A DNA stretch of 64,000 nt from Siphonodentalium dalli (lineage: Eukaryota > Mollusca > Scaphopoda > Gadilida > Siphonodentaliidae), in NCBI GenBank assembly GCA_032622095.1, contig CP136068.1:12257729-12321728 (forward strand). The letters are read 5' to 3'. The notes under the pieces were generated by a model. The model made no database searches. It worked only from the letters and a program-made list of their open reading frames with translations, and was not told the origin of the DNA. Position numbers and translations under genes: made by a program. Of this stretch, positions 25,223 to 35,955 are shown piece after piece. Position 1 is the stretch's first letter. Every line of letters starts with the position of its first letter.

Positions 25223-25640
25223 TTAGTCAGAACACAGGATGAAAATAAACCTCACACATCGCTTGAAAAGACGATATTCATCACAAATCAGTTCAATTTG
25301 CATTGGGATACACCCGCCTAGGCAAAACGCAAGGAATGTATCGCTATTCGTGCTGTCAAGAAAGGTAAAAGTTTCAATTCCAAATATGTCAATCAGTGAA
25401 TACCAAAATGTGTTCCGTACCATCTGTGCAAACTCAGATGTACACTCGAGATATCTATGAAACAAGAGATTTGAATATGTTTGGTTGCAGCGATTGCATT
25501 GAGCGTCATTGTCATACGTGGTTTTGGTCAAAATATTGGCCATCTGAGGCTTATATGTTTGGCAAACACAAAAATTAAGTTTTGGCATCAAACTTTTTGT
25601 CTTTTCGCACTTTCTGCACAGTTGTCTAAATTTCTTCTGT
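25223..25640 (-). mobile_element. LINE C-terminal remnant (zinc-knuckle region)
   Basis: A minus-strand open frame of at least 122 codons carries CNRCNQTY, LFHRYLEC (CX2CX9HX4C), then FLAFCLGG. It aligns by eye with the end of the LINE at 28798-30206 (CRLCDTDY, LYHVFWSC, TVFLGGHMP), so the two belong to one clade. The frame also continues upstream through CRKCEKTK. No reverse transcriptase core is left. Confidence 0.65.
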
Positions 25641-25911
25641 GGTGTTTACCGAATTACTTGAAACGAGGCTGGCGGGTTGTAGTGATATTTCGGCTAATGT
25701 AGCAGTCTTCACATATCCATCGAATATTCTTGTGTTTTCTGAATCACACCCTGTCTGATGTCTGGATATCTGATATTTGATGGATCATTGACACTGTGGC
25801 ATTCTTGTGGAATTTGACATTGGATGCCTTGGCATTCACATGAATAATATAATTATCCCGGAACAGATTGTCCTTGTCAACGCCTCATATTGAGGAACTG
25901 AAGATATTGGT

Positions 25912-26440
25912 AACCAGGTCAGGCACATCCTGCATTCCACTATTATAGTATGGTATATGACTATAACACATTCATGTTTCCTTTATTTGCGTCGGGAATA
26001 GAAGACGGCGCATACCAGTACACAGCCAAATGTCACTCTTAACAATATCGCAACCAATGAACAGTCTTCCGACAAAATTAGTTGTGCGATCTCTTGCGCC
26101 AGCTTTGATATTCAATAATATTATAACATTACTAATATATCCCTTTCTAAATGACAATAGCAGGATGACTCAATCACTCCTTCATAACAATATTTCAACT
26201 AATTTCATGCTAATTGAGTTGCTTATCGTGTGCCGTCATGATTAATCATTCTCCTGGACAAAATATATGTATATACCGTATTAGTGCGACCTGATTTTGA
26301 ATAATATTTGTGTGAAATATGATTTTGGATAATCCCTCTTTTATCAAATTAACAAAACTGTAATGGTCAAATACTACTATAATAGTGGAATACAACTATA
26401 ATAGAAGAATTCAGAATGTGCCTGACCTGGTAACCTGTTT
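25912..26440. repeat. Imperfect inverted repeat around 0.4 kb
   Basis: AACCAGGTCAGGCACATCCTG (25911-25931) pairs with GAATGTGCCTGACCTGGT (26414-26431), and CCACTATTATAGTATGGTAT pairs with ACTACTATAATAGTGG. The right arm overlaps the end of a gag-like frame, so part of a retrotransposon has been duplicated in inverted orientation. Confidence 0.55.
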
Positions 26441-26893
26441 TTGCTCAATCTTGAAGTTTGCATCGAACTCTGTTTTAACCTGAGCATAATCATATGTAAC
26501 TCTTTGCGCAAGAGAAAGAAACCAATCCTTAGATGGCCAATCATGAATTCACGGAAACACAGTAGCTTTGTCTTTTTCCTTGAGTCGAGTCATATCTGTA
26601 CCTTCTTCAAAACGTTCAAAGAATGACTGGTAGTCATCCGCGGTTCCTGAAAACTTGCGGTGTAGATCTATGACACTTGTTGCTTTGCTGGTGGTATCAT
26701 GTTGTTGTCGTATGTCGGCATCCATTCCTTGTTGTTGTTGTTCTTGCTGTTGACGGTGTTGTTGTTGAAGTATCCACCAGTTTTGGAGCGTGATGTCTTG
26801 GGGAGTTAGCCCTTCAGGATCTACGTATGAGAATGATAAACAACACTTGATGTAAAGGTCCGAAATAGAATGGTGCGTGAACCCTTGAACCAA
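26405..26893 (-). pseudogene. LTR-retrotransposon gag-like fragment
   Basis: The minus strand is open for 114 codons, with a Gln-rich stretch (QQQHRQQQEQQQQ) and then FSGTADDYQSFFERFEEG, like the start of retrotransposon gag domains. One in-frame stop follows KATVFP; the same frame then continues with WPSKDWFLSLAQ and a YAQVKTEFDANF motif, the WF-L-F-F pattern of that family. With a stop inside and no protease or reverse transcriptase nearby, this is a fragment. Ty3/gypsy or BEL are the likely sources. No LTRs were recognised. Confidence 0.5.
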
Positions 26894-27351
26894 GATTATT
26901 TATCATACCCGTACCTAGGCAACGTGGTGTCGGACCATGGATCATTAAAGCAATGTGGGGTAGAGTGCCGCAATCGCTCAGAAAGGCTCCTTCTGATTGG
27001 TGTACAAGGGAATTTCTGGGAGGTTAATCCAAATTACAGCCAATCAAGAATTGTTTGATTTGATTAAATAACTATTATTAACTGGTCCAGTGCTGGAAGC
27101 CCACTTTTGGACCCTACGTAAGAGTGCTTGAAGCCCAGATCTGGGCGTTGGCGTCGTCACTGTATTGTTTGTTTAGTTTAATCATTTAAATGTGTCTCAG
27201 GAAATGAATTTTGAAATATTATTACATATATAATTAAATTGTGATATTGTGAAGTTTGAATGGATGCCGACCGATAAAATTGTCAGAAAGAGTAGTTTTA
27301 TTTCGAAAAGTTAGAGGAAAATGACAAATAGTTTTGCCCAACAGCATCCGA
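26894..27351. other. No gene recognised
   Basis: Nothing supportable apart from a short direct repeat of AGTGCTTGAAGCCCA-like sequence at 27090-27140. Confidence 0.4.
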
Positions 27352-27508
27352 CAACCAGGCTTATAACCATAACCTAATCTGTCAACCAGGTTCATAACCT
27401 TAACCTTATCCGATATCCAGTCTTATAACCATAGCCCAATAAGACACCCCGGCTCATAACCATAACCTAATCAGACAACCAGACTCATAACCATATCCTA
27501 ATCTGAAA
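27352..27508 (+). repeat. 32-bp imperfect tandem repeat, about 5 units
   Basis: Units read close to ACAACCAGNCTCATAACCATA followed by CCTAATC, with substitutions between units. Confidence 0.8.
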
Positions 27509-27714
27509 TGTATATATGTGTGGGCTCAAGTTCGAGAACAAGAGAGCAAACGTAGTAAGTTACATTCTCCAAGCATAAATTTCAATTATTTTCTGTTTAT
27601 TGAAATAAATATACGCATTTCATTATGTGTATGTATGATATTTAGCAGTGAACCAGTTAAAGCGATGTGGGGTACAATGCTTGTGAAATCGAAAGATCAT
27701 AGAAAATAAAAATG

Positions 27715-28415
27715 TTTTGCATAAATCCAAATGGCAAGATATATTCAACAAAGAATTTCTCTGGATCTATCTGGCGAAAAATCTTGAATTTCACATATCA
27801 TCATCTTCATTGTATGTAGAATCTGTGCAATTATTGAGTGACGACAAAAACAAAGGATTTTAATACATTTGAGAGGTTGAAATGTTTATTTTCTTGTTTG
27901 TCTCTTTCAGTATCAAGAACTAATATAATAACACTCCAATCACAAAATGGCGTATTGTCTCGGCTCTTTGAGATGTGGCTTCATTTGTATCATATAATGT
28001 TTGGTTAGATTTACAATTGCACAATATAGCATCATACCCCCATATATTATAATGAAGAATATAGCCGTCACAAATATTCCAGTCCAATAAATCAAATACA
28101 GGGAGCAATCAACTCGAAGTTAGGCCACATTGTTAAGAGATATCGCGGTCAGCTTTAACATGGTTATGAAACAATGACACAACTCATCTCAACCCAATGT
28201 TTCCTTGGTCAACAGGGTTGACATGATGAAAAATCGCAAATATAGAACATTGTTGAAGGATAGTTGCATTTCTATATGAAAATAATCATTAAATTTCACG
28301 AATGGAGATTAATTCAGTTCCCTCTCATGATCTTCTGATATAATATCATGGATATATGAACTGCAATTTTGAAGAAAGAAAACTAATTTAAAGACGTTCT
28401 TGGTATCTGAAAATA
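27715..28415 (-). repeat. Segmental paralogue of 35190-35960
   Basis: Shares TTTTGCATAAATCC, AAAGAATTTCTCTGGATCTA, AGGGAGCAATCAACT and ATATGAACTGCA with the left-arm segment, in the same order, and therefore with 62231-63001 of the right arm. It includes terminal exon E'. At about 27859 this copy has an intact GATTTTAATACATTT, whereas the arm copies carry a piggyBac-like MITE at that TTAA. Confidence 0.85.
28309..28406 (-). CDS. Terminal exon E' of the multi-pass membrane protein gene (predicted)
   Basis: A minus-strand exon after TTTTCAG, phase 1, with 31 codons and then TAA. The peptide contains CSSYIHDIISED, matching CSSYIHDTISEN in exon E of the palindrome arms. The two exons differ by one whole-codon indel and many substitutions, and E' stops a few codons later than E. 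If spliced to exon F (33761-33931), the joined codon is GAT and the frame stays open. The intron would hold a 1.6-kb LINE insertion. Frame-preserving divergence favours a real exon, but intronic flanks are also similar, so simple duplication cannot be excluded. Confidence 0.5.
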
Positions 28416-28595
28416 TCGTTCATGTCATAAAAGTGAAGTAAATGAGGATATAATATCCAATGGTTCGATTGATATTAAATATAGTGTCACAATAATCGCT
28501 TGTACCAAATTTCACAAAGAAATTCCTGACACATTTTGAAAAATATACCAGGAAATTTGGGCAAATCGTGCGGTGGGACCCTTAACTTAACGTTT

Positions 28596-28605
28596 CAGCG
28601 TGGTA

Positions 28606-28640
<35 letters not shown>

Positions 28641-30219
28641 TGCCTCCTCGTGGGAGAGTAGATATTTACATGGGTTATAATACATATTTAAATATACAGT
28701 TTAACAAGATTGGTAACACCGTTTCTGAGATAGTCCATGCATTATCAGAATCATTTTGATAGCATTCTGACACACACAAGATTACATGTTCGTGTATTTA
28801 TGAAAAACGCTGTAAAACATTGTCCGAATTGGTGGTTGTGATCATATTACATATATATAGCAAGAAGATACTTGTGTCTATGATGACCAAGTCCAATATA
28901 TCGTAGATATGTTCGGAGAGCGACGGCATGTGACCTCCGAGGAAAACTGTCATCAGATCTGTTGGTGCGAGTGATGCTAGGAAAAGATACACATCGATTC
29001 CGTGTTTATTTAGTATCATTTCCCAGTGCTGATCAACTAAATGTATCACAATGGGCGACCTGCATGACCAAAACACATGGTATAACTCGTGTTTATAATC
29101 CGTGTCGCACAATCTACACGTCAAATTATTTACGTAAGTTGATTTGTTCAGTAGCCTTGCTAAATGTCTCAGTGGCTTCGAGAATGATCGGTGAGACTTG
29201 CACAGATTCCAAATGTTCCATGTTTGATTGGGATGGGAATGGCAGCACAGGAATAATGAGAGATCGGCATTGAGCTCAGTCGAACGATACCACGAAGAGT
29301 AATAGTTTGTTTCGACTTTCTCGCGAACCAGTCTCTTCCATTCGCTTTTCGATGGAAATAATCCTGTGTCCATGAAGTCAGTGAGGAATGTTAAAAGATG
29401 ATATTCCTCTAATAAGGTGAAAATGTCTTTAACAAATCCTGACATGGAGCGACCAAATAGCCGGTATTGATGTGCCTTGAAAAGAAATACCCTCAACGGA
29501 GTCTGGTGGCCCACCGGCATGTGCACGAGTTTTTCAAGGAAGTATAGTTTCCGCAGATGAATTTCTATCTCGACTGGAAGCAATCCCAGGAGACTAAGCG
29601 CCACAGTTGTTGGTGTCCTGGTTGGAAGAGATTGCATATGTTTCACACATACACGAAATGACCTTTCAATTGTTAGAAGAGTAGATCTGCTGTCTAAGGG
29701 GAGCAACTCGCTCCCATATAGAGCCTTGGGGAGAACGATACATTTCAGTAACTTGGCCATTACGGATGGAGAACAATATCTAGTCATTGGCTTCCCTGCT
29801 AGAGCGAAGTATGTATTTCTCATTTTATGAGATATCTGTTCTGAACGATTGGCTGAATTGTTGAATTTCCCTTGGGTAATTCCGAGATGAGAACATTCTG
29901 TTACTTCACTGAGAGTATGGCCTCCGAGCAGCCATGTTCTGTTCTGTTCATTTTGTCGGGCAGTTTCATTAAAAACAACAACCTTGCTTTTCGTACTCGA
30001 AAAGTTGAACCTCCAAGTCACACTGTAATCGTGACAGATAGATAACATTTCATCGAGACCAGCTTTGGAGAGCGACACAATTGCGATATCGTCTGCTGTA
30101 GTTGGGGCAGAGCATACGATATTGTGAATTGCCATCCCCTGTTGTGCCGCAGTTAGTTTTAGGAGTAAGTCATTCACATACACCAAGTAAAAGAACGGTG
30201 AACTGACAGCGTGGTACCT
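28596..30219 (-). mobile_element. 5'-truncated LINE insertion with 13-bp target-site duplication
   Basis: CAGCGTGGTACCT occurs at 28596-28608 and again at 30207-30219, bracketing the insert. The minus-strand 3' end is a poly(A) of about 31 nt (T run 28608-28638). The 5' end is cut inside the reverse transcriptase. Perfect duplications, a long pure tail and one long open frame indicate a recent insertion by target-primed reverse transcription. Confidence 0.92.
28798..30206 (-). pseudogene. LINE ORF2 C-terminal part: reverse transcriptase end and zinc knuckle
   Basis: The open frame enters from the truncated edge with SPFFYLVYVNDL, the reverse transcriptase segment just before the catalytic box, followed by TADDIAIVS, which holds the two catalytic Asp. 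Then come ECSHLGI, KALYGSELL and a long C-terminal region ending in a CX2CX9HX4C knuckle (CRLCDTDY to LYHVFWSC) and TVFLGG. The endonuclease domain, fingers and ORF1 are missing because of 5' truncation, so it cannot retrotranspose itself. About 465 codons are uninterrupted, which supports youth. Clade assignment needs a tree; the remnant at 25223-25640 is a relative. Confidence 0.88.
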
Positions 30220-31004
30220 GAACTCCCCCCAAGTGATTAGTTAGCGATTAGTGGGGCCAATAGCAAGCCAGGGATAGAACCTGTTACCTAATTCATTACG
30301 CCCTATGGGTGTTCACCTCCACGCTGATCTGGTCGTGACAATGGGGCGATGGGGATATCTGGCAGGACAACACATTTCATGTTTCACGCGATGAGAGTTA
30401 TTTTTAGGAAATTGCAGTGAGGCTGATCTGGCCGTATCTCGCAAAACAACACATTTCGGGTTTTCGCAGATGTATCTGAAAGTCTTGCTGATCATTCTTC
30501 TGAAAAAAATATTTCAATTCGCTACGAATTACCAGGATTGTCGACAGAACATACATACGTCAATGTGGTCGATTTTCTTTAATATGGTGTGACGTTGACG
30601 GCTTGTATCCAATTTTCCACAGCGACTCGGTTGAATTTTCAATCAAAGCGGTCGATGTCACAAACATATTACCTTTAATCCAACACAACAACTTATGTCT
30701 CATAACAGATTACGTGTAGGAGACGAATTCCACTACCTCTTTGAATGTGAAGTTTGAGCGCGAACGAAATATCATATATCCGAAGAAAACTTGAACAGAC
30801 TAAACATATAACAATGGCTGAACATCTCAATGCACAAAAGCCATGTCAACTAGAATGCACTCAGAGCGATGCCAACGTGCGCAAAAATGTAATAAAAAAT
30901 AATTTAAAAAATAATTTAACTGTATTTTACTTAATTTATTTAATTTAATTTAATTTAATGTTAGCAAAAAAAAGACAATTACAATCTTCAATAATTTTTA
31001 TTTA
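30220..31004. other. No gene; repeat fragments
   Basis: Part of 30400-30500 (AAAACAACACATTTCGGGTTTTCG) matches a block of the family-R neighbourhood in the arms (near 44690 and 53440). A run of TTTAA repeats occurs at 30930-30960. Confidence 0.45.
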
Positions 31005-31637
31005 GGGGATAGCAGTGTGATGTTTTGTGATTTCGGAAAGGTACATGGCGAATATACTGTGGCAAATTTAGTTAATGGGCGACGGCGGAGCCGGAGCCCA
31101 TTAACGGGTATTTGCCACAGTATATTCGCCATGTACCTTTCCGAAATCACAAAACACCACACTGTTATCCCCATTATAATGCTCTTCGAACTTAAAAATG
31201 TTATTTAGACAAACAAATGGCTCATAATTATCAACGAAATGTGCGGCCATAGAAAACACTCAGCCAATTCACGACTTTTTATTTTAAATTTGATGCGCTA
31301 GATAAAATATAGTCCCCCAATTACCACCGCTCTTATCGTTAAAAATACTGATAAACATGAACAATTGCCACCTCAAATAGAAATAAATATGCACAACAAT
31401 TAGTTTCTGAATGTACCTGATGTCTTTTTCAGATGTTTACCACTTACAAATTGCGCTTTTAATTTTACCGCGATCTTGAAGTTGAATTGAAATAATGGGA
31501 AATTGTTTACTCAATGCGATGTATTTCACGCCGTGTCTGTCGCGGTTTCATGTCAAGAAATTTGGTCAAATGATATCGAGACACTGACATTGGTGGGGTA
31601 TAACATTGTGGTGTTTTGTTTTTTCTGAAAGTACATG
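31005..31637. mobile_element. Composite foldback element, copy 2 (partner 17171-17762)
   Basis: Starts GGGGATAGCAGTGTG. The hairpin 31005-31172 is closed by GCGACGGCGGAGCCGGAGCC, a GC-rich insert absent from copy 1. The body is collinear with copy 1 to TTTTCTGAAAGTACATG. Confidence 0.7.
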
Positions 31638-32668
31638 TGATGAATTCCAGCGTGACGGAATCACCAATCCCAGAGCTTTTTTTCAACTTGTACCCGACCG
31701 TATGTGGTTCATACCAATGTTATTTCGCCTACTATTTTTTAGAATGATAGAGCAAAGTGATATAATTACGAAATACATAACGGAAGTTGATACTCATTTA
31801 AAGAATGCATCGGTATCAACAAAAGTTCGGCCGTGACGGAATCACACGAATAGTTCCCTTGTGTCGAGGGTACCCTTCATTATCAAGATAACTCTGTGAA
31901 TAACATACTTGAATTGGCTCTTCACAAAACGGGTTAAGATTTCCATTGACAAACAACATATTTTTATTGTATAAATGTACAATGCAGTGTAGATATTAAC
32001 CAGATGGTGAGCGTGGCGGAATCACAAGATTTTCGTGACGGAATCACCGTGCGATTTTTTAGGTATAGTTTCTTGTGTAACAAGTGCGGACATTGTCATA
32101 CAAGCATAAAACTTGGCACGTGTGAATATTAGGTCCCACGTATTATTTTCAGATATGGGGGCAATCACGAAAATACTTTCCATGGCAACGGTTGCTATGC
32201 GACTGTTTTTACCTTAGAAACGGGTTGTTGGTAGACGTTAAACCGTCATTTTACTAAAATATATGTGCAAAAGGGGATACTATGGTAATTGAGGCAGATT
32301 GTGATATGGGAAATGTGACAAAAATAACATTTCCACACATGCCTCACTATTAACCTAGAATGACCCTTGAGCTGCTTGAAAATGATATTTGGGTTCATTT
32401 GACCTTATTTGGCAAAATATGAAAATATGCGTTGACTGCGCATGCGCGCATAATTGATCCCCAGTCACACAATATCTGGTGTTTAAGAGATTGTATAGTG
32501 AGGACAAGATAGATAAGATAAGATAAGTTTATTGGCACTAGAATCATGAAACATTGTAACAGAGTAAGAATAGGTATAATATTTCATTGTGGACAATGAC
32601 CATTCCAAAATATATTCATTGGATAGTAATAATGAAATACAGAAGAAGCAACAACATTCCCCGATTTG
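31638..32668. repeat. About 1 kb insert with GTGACGGAATCAC motifs
   Basis: It lies between blocks that are almost adjacent in copy 1 of the neighbouring repeat. The palindromic-looking GTGACGGAATCAC or GTGGCGGAATCAC occurs at 31652, 31833, 32013 and 32035. The right part (32512-32668) has AGATAAGATAAGATAAG and resembles a LINE 3' end in minus orientation. No coding exon was recognised. Confidence 0.5.
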
Positions 32669-32815
32669 TCAATTTTCGACAAAAGCCACATCGCTGGTTT
32701 GTTTATATAGCAACGAGCTAGTAACGGAAGTCAGTGCCAAGGATGTCAACTCTATAATAACTCCGTAACGTCGCCTGCATGTACTACGTAAGGGTGAAGT
32801 CATGGAGTGAAATCG
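32669..32815. repeat. Shared segment with 17793-17935
   Basis: Carries TGTCAATTTTCGACAAAAGC and CAACGAGCTAGTAACGGAAG, followed by CTCCGTAACGTCGCC, as at 17790-17935. Confidence 0.65.
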
Positions 32816-33099
32816 GTAGGGTGACACCAGCGTACGTACCTACGTACATACGAATCTGACTGATCGCCATACTGTTGCGCGAGCGCACGTAACTACGGCG
32901 TCTATCAAAATGTATAATATAATACGTGTGAGAGTTTCGTCGAAAATACGCCCGGTTGACGTATACCATCTGAACTATTTAGTTATTGCTACGTATGAAT
33001 GCTTGGATGAATACACATACTATGATAATGGTAACTACATGATCTCCAATGCCGCCATACATGTGTACATATCGTATACACTTGATACCGATTGTTGTA
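32816..33099. other. No gene recognised
   Basis: Part of a 140-codon plus-strand open frame that runs into the next hairpin. It has no recognisable domain. Confidence 0.35.
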
Positions 33100-33292
33100 T
33101 ATACAAGTTATGTAATAAAGTTATTATACAATGTTGTGTACATTATGTGTTTTTCTTGTACGAGTCCAGGTTGTGGTTAAAAGTCATTTTGGACGAGACA
33201 CGCATTGTTGTGTCCAATATGAATTTTTCACCACAACCTGGACGAGTACAAGAAAAACACATACTGTACACAACATTGTATAATGAATTTTT
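33100..33292. repeat. Foldback element
   Basis: The left arm (ATACAATGTTGTGTACA, GTGTTTTTCTTGTACGAGTC, CAGGTTGTGG) pairs with the right arm (CCACAACCTGG, GTACAAGAAAAACAC, TACACAACATTGTAT). Confidence 0.75.
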
Positions 33293-33760
33293 GTATAATC
33301 CATCTGTATGTTTATCCAAATTTTGGGAATAAAACTTGTGTGGTTATTTTTGTTATTTGTCGGCACTTAATTCTCTATAAAAGCCCGTAATTGATCATCA
33401 GAAAGCATGATTTGGAATAGTAAACAAGGAAGTGAAAAGAAAACTCAACGCGGAAGTGAAACGTCTGTTAAATCCACCAGTGGTGCGCGCATATCACAAT
33501 TTCGCCTATTCATTTCGCAATAGATTTAATTCGTGACGTCACAGAGTTCCGATTAAAAGGTCATATTGCACACCTGGGAGTCCAATGTGACATTCGGGAG
33601 TCCAATATGACTTTTTCCCGTATTATCAAATGACGGCTTTTGCCCAATCAGAAATAGTGTCAGTTAAGGTATGCATAATAATATTCTTCGTTACGCATCT
33701 GTCATGTGTTACGATAATACATCATTGCATTGCATGGTTATGCATTCTTAAGTTACTTAC
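33293..33760. other. Probable intron of the membrane-protein gene
   Basis: Between the foldback and the donor site of exon F. CATTCGGGAGTCCAATATGAC and a near copy are adjacent at about 33567-33611. No further exon was recognised. Confidence 0.35.
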
Positions 33761-33931
33761 CCGGACTGGGTTTGACCGAATTCGTTTTACAGCATGAACA
33801 ATCCACTGATTTGATTAAGAACGCTACTATGGCAACGAGCCACCACACGAATGTGTATATAGACACCACGAACGTTATCACAACGATAGCCATGTCCTCT
33901 GTCGCATTTCCGTCATCGCACGTCATTAGAT
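33761..33931 (-). CDS. Exon F: third membrane segment and Cys-rich tail (predicted)
   Basis: A 171-nt minus-strand exon with strong signals: TTTTTCAG before it and a consensus GTAAGTAAC donor after it, phase 1 at both ends. It encodes 56 residues: TCDDGNATED with an N-glycosylation site, a hydrophobic span (MAIVVITFVVSIYTFVWW and on to AFLIK), then DCSCCKTN, a likely palmitoylation cluster. Joined to exon D the split codon gives Asp, and the topology is sensible: glycosylated loop outside, basic and Cys-rich tail inside. It lies only about 250 bp beyond the visible left edge of the palindrome arm. It could instead belong to a separate neighbouring paralogue. I recognise no family. Confidence 0.6.
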
Positions 33932-34185
33932 CTGAAAAATAAACGTGTGGTATCGGTTACAGACTCACTACGACAGGGAGACATGTAGGTGTCTCACACC
34001 CCCCCCCCCCCATTCATAAAGTTCATACCAAATTAGTTTGATTGTTTTATATTCCTTCCAATACTGGGATTTTAGTGTGAAGTTTTTGTACTTAAAAGTT
34101 AAGTTCTACTTTCTGCCAAATCAGTTGGAAATTTGCCAACAATAGGGGTGTTAGGTTTGTAGTTTACCATAATTGAAACTTAAGA
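33932..34185. other. Sequence between exon F and the visible arm edge; C run
   Basis: A run of about 12 C lies near 33999-34011. No counterpart is visible because the right arm is cut by the window end, so this sequence may also be part of the palindrome. Confidence 0.5.
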
Positions 34186-35339
34186 TACAAGTTGGGTGGG
34201 GTGAAAATGGAATTTACCCGAATTGGACATTTCGGTCTGGTTTAGGGGGTGCAATTGGAATTCCCTCCCAAATGGTGACCATCCAGCCACGACCACAACA
34301 CCAAACAATGACTTGTGTTACATACTTGGGGACGAGGACAACAATACATACAATACTTACAATAGTATGCGCTACCAGGGGCGGGATGATTTTTTTTTCC
34401 GGGCACGTATGCCGGGGTGGGTTGGTGGCCGATGGGACCAACAACAAAACATTTCTGCAACCCAAACGTTGTTTTCCTGCATGTTTTTTGACTGTTTTTG
34501 CAATGAGTTTGGCTTAAAACACATTAGAATAAGAGAAATAATGTAATTCTAACTGCTAAACTGACTGCAGGCAGTTATCGTGTTGTATTTTGTTGCAAAT
34601 TTTGAAATCCAAGATGGCCGCTGGTAGCCATGTTTTTTTTGGCCGAATGATCCCAAAATGACTCGTTCCTATTTACATGTCAATGTTAACAGCCATGACA
34701 AATAGTATGCACAGAAATTCATATACAGCAGATCTCTGTTTTAGTGTTAAAAGGGGGTGGGTGTCCAAAAATGGTAGGAAAAAACTGCCGAAAAAGGAAA
34801 CAAATTTGGACGCGGGGGTGGGTGGATCCCAACAAGGGTCGAAAAGTAAAAATCAGCATACGTGCCTGAACATTTTGTCCGACCCCCCCCCCCCCCCCCC
34901 GGCGCTAACAGGGAAAACTGCTTTAAAATTTAGGCCGTGTCACCGCTAACCAAGTCTTGTATTTGTAACTTCAGATCCAATCTCCTTGATTTAGCAAAGC
35001 TAACATTCTTAGTAAATTTAACTGCGCCAGTTACTTGGTTAAAAATCTCCTTTCCGAAGTAACAGACATGTTTAGAGATGGACACCCAAGCAAAGACTAT
35101 TTCCAAATCAATATAGAAAACAAACCTTTCTGAGAAAATTAATCTTTGAACTAGCAATGTTAGCACTGTTAATGGGGACGCACTTTTTGCATAAATCCGG
35201 CCAAAAATGACAAGAAATTTTCAACAAAGAATTTCTCTGGATCTATCTGGCGAAAGGTCTTGAATTTCACAAATCACCATCTCAATTGTAAATAGAATCT
35301 AAGCAATTATTTGGAGACGATAAGACTTTTTGATTTTAA

Positions 35340-35557
35340 CCCTTTACCCAACAGAACGGCCCTGTGCCAATGCATGGTCGACTCGCATATATAAGAGAAT
35401 GCATTGGCACAGGGCATAACTGTAACCATCACAATGTGGTCAATGAGCCGGTTCCAATGCTATCCATATTTGTATGGTTTTATTGAGACAGACCCAAGAT
35501 AATTTAGGCTGTTGCATCTTTATTTGGCCGTTTTTGGCCGGTTTGTTGGGTAAAGGG
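35340..35557. mobile_element. piggyBac-like MITE, left arm copy 1
   Basis: TTAA (35336-35339 and 35558-35561) flanks CCCTTTACCCAACAGAACGG and TTTGTTGGGTAAAGGG. It holds a shortened internal hairpin around GCCAATGCAT. The empty site is visible in the paralogous block near 27859. Confidence 0.9.
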
Positions 35558-35869
35558 TTAATACATTTTTTTCTCCCTTTCTGTTCAAAGAACTGCTAGA
35601 ATAATTAATCATTTCCAGCCCGATGAAAACAAATGTTGATATCAGTGTGGTCCACCCAAGCAGGGAGCAATCAACTGGAATTAGGCCACTTTGTTGAGAG
35701 ATATGGTGGTCAGCTTTAACTTGGTTATGAACCCATGACCCAGACCTCATCTCAGCCCAATTTGTCATTGATCAACAGGCATAACATGCAAATTCTCAAA
35801 TATAGAAAATTAGTTGTGGGTAGTTGCCTTTCTAATGAAAAAAATTATTAAATTACACGAATAATTAAG

Positions 35870-35955
35870 TCACTTCTTAAGATTTTCAGATATAGTATCA
35901 TGGATATATGAACTGCACTTTTGAAACCGATATATTTTACAGAAGTCGTTGGTAC
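35870..35955 (-). CDS. Terminal exon E, left arm
   Basis: Mirror of 62236-62321. If used, it ends the protein after two membrane segments and leaves a Lys/Arg-bearing tail outside by simple topology rules, which makes the D-F junction look more natural. Confidence 0.5.

Noticed and set aside
30313-30495. Minus-strand 60-codon frame after a good acceptor (TTTTTTTCAG)
   Set aside because: In the phase required after exon F it stops within a few codons, and part of it (GAAAACCCGAAATGTGTTGT) is a dispersed repeat also present in the arms.
32910-33332. 140-codon plus-strand frame
   Set aside because: Half of it lies in the foldback element 33100-33292, and no domain or codon signature is visible.
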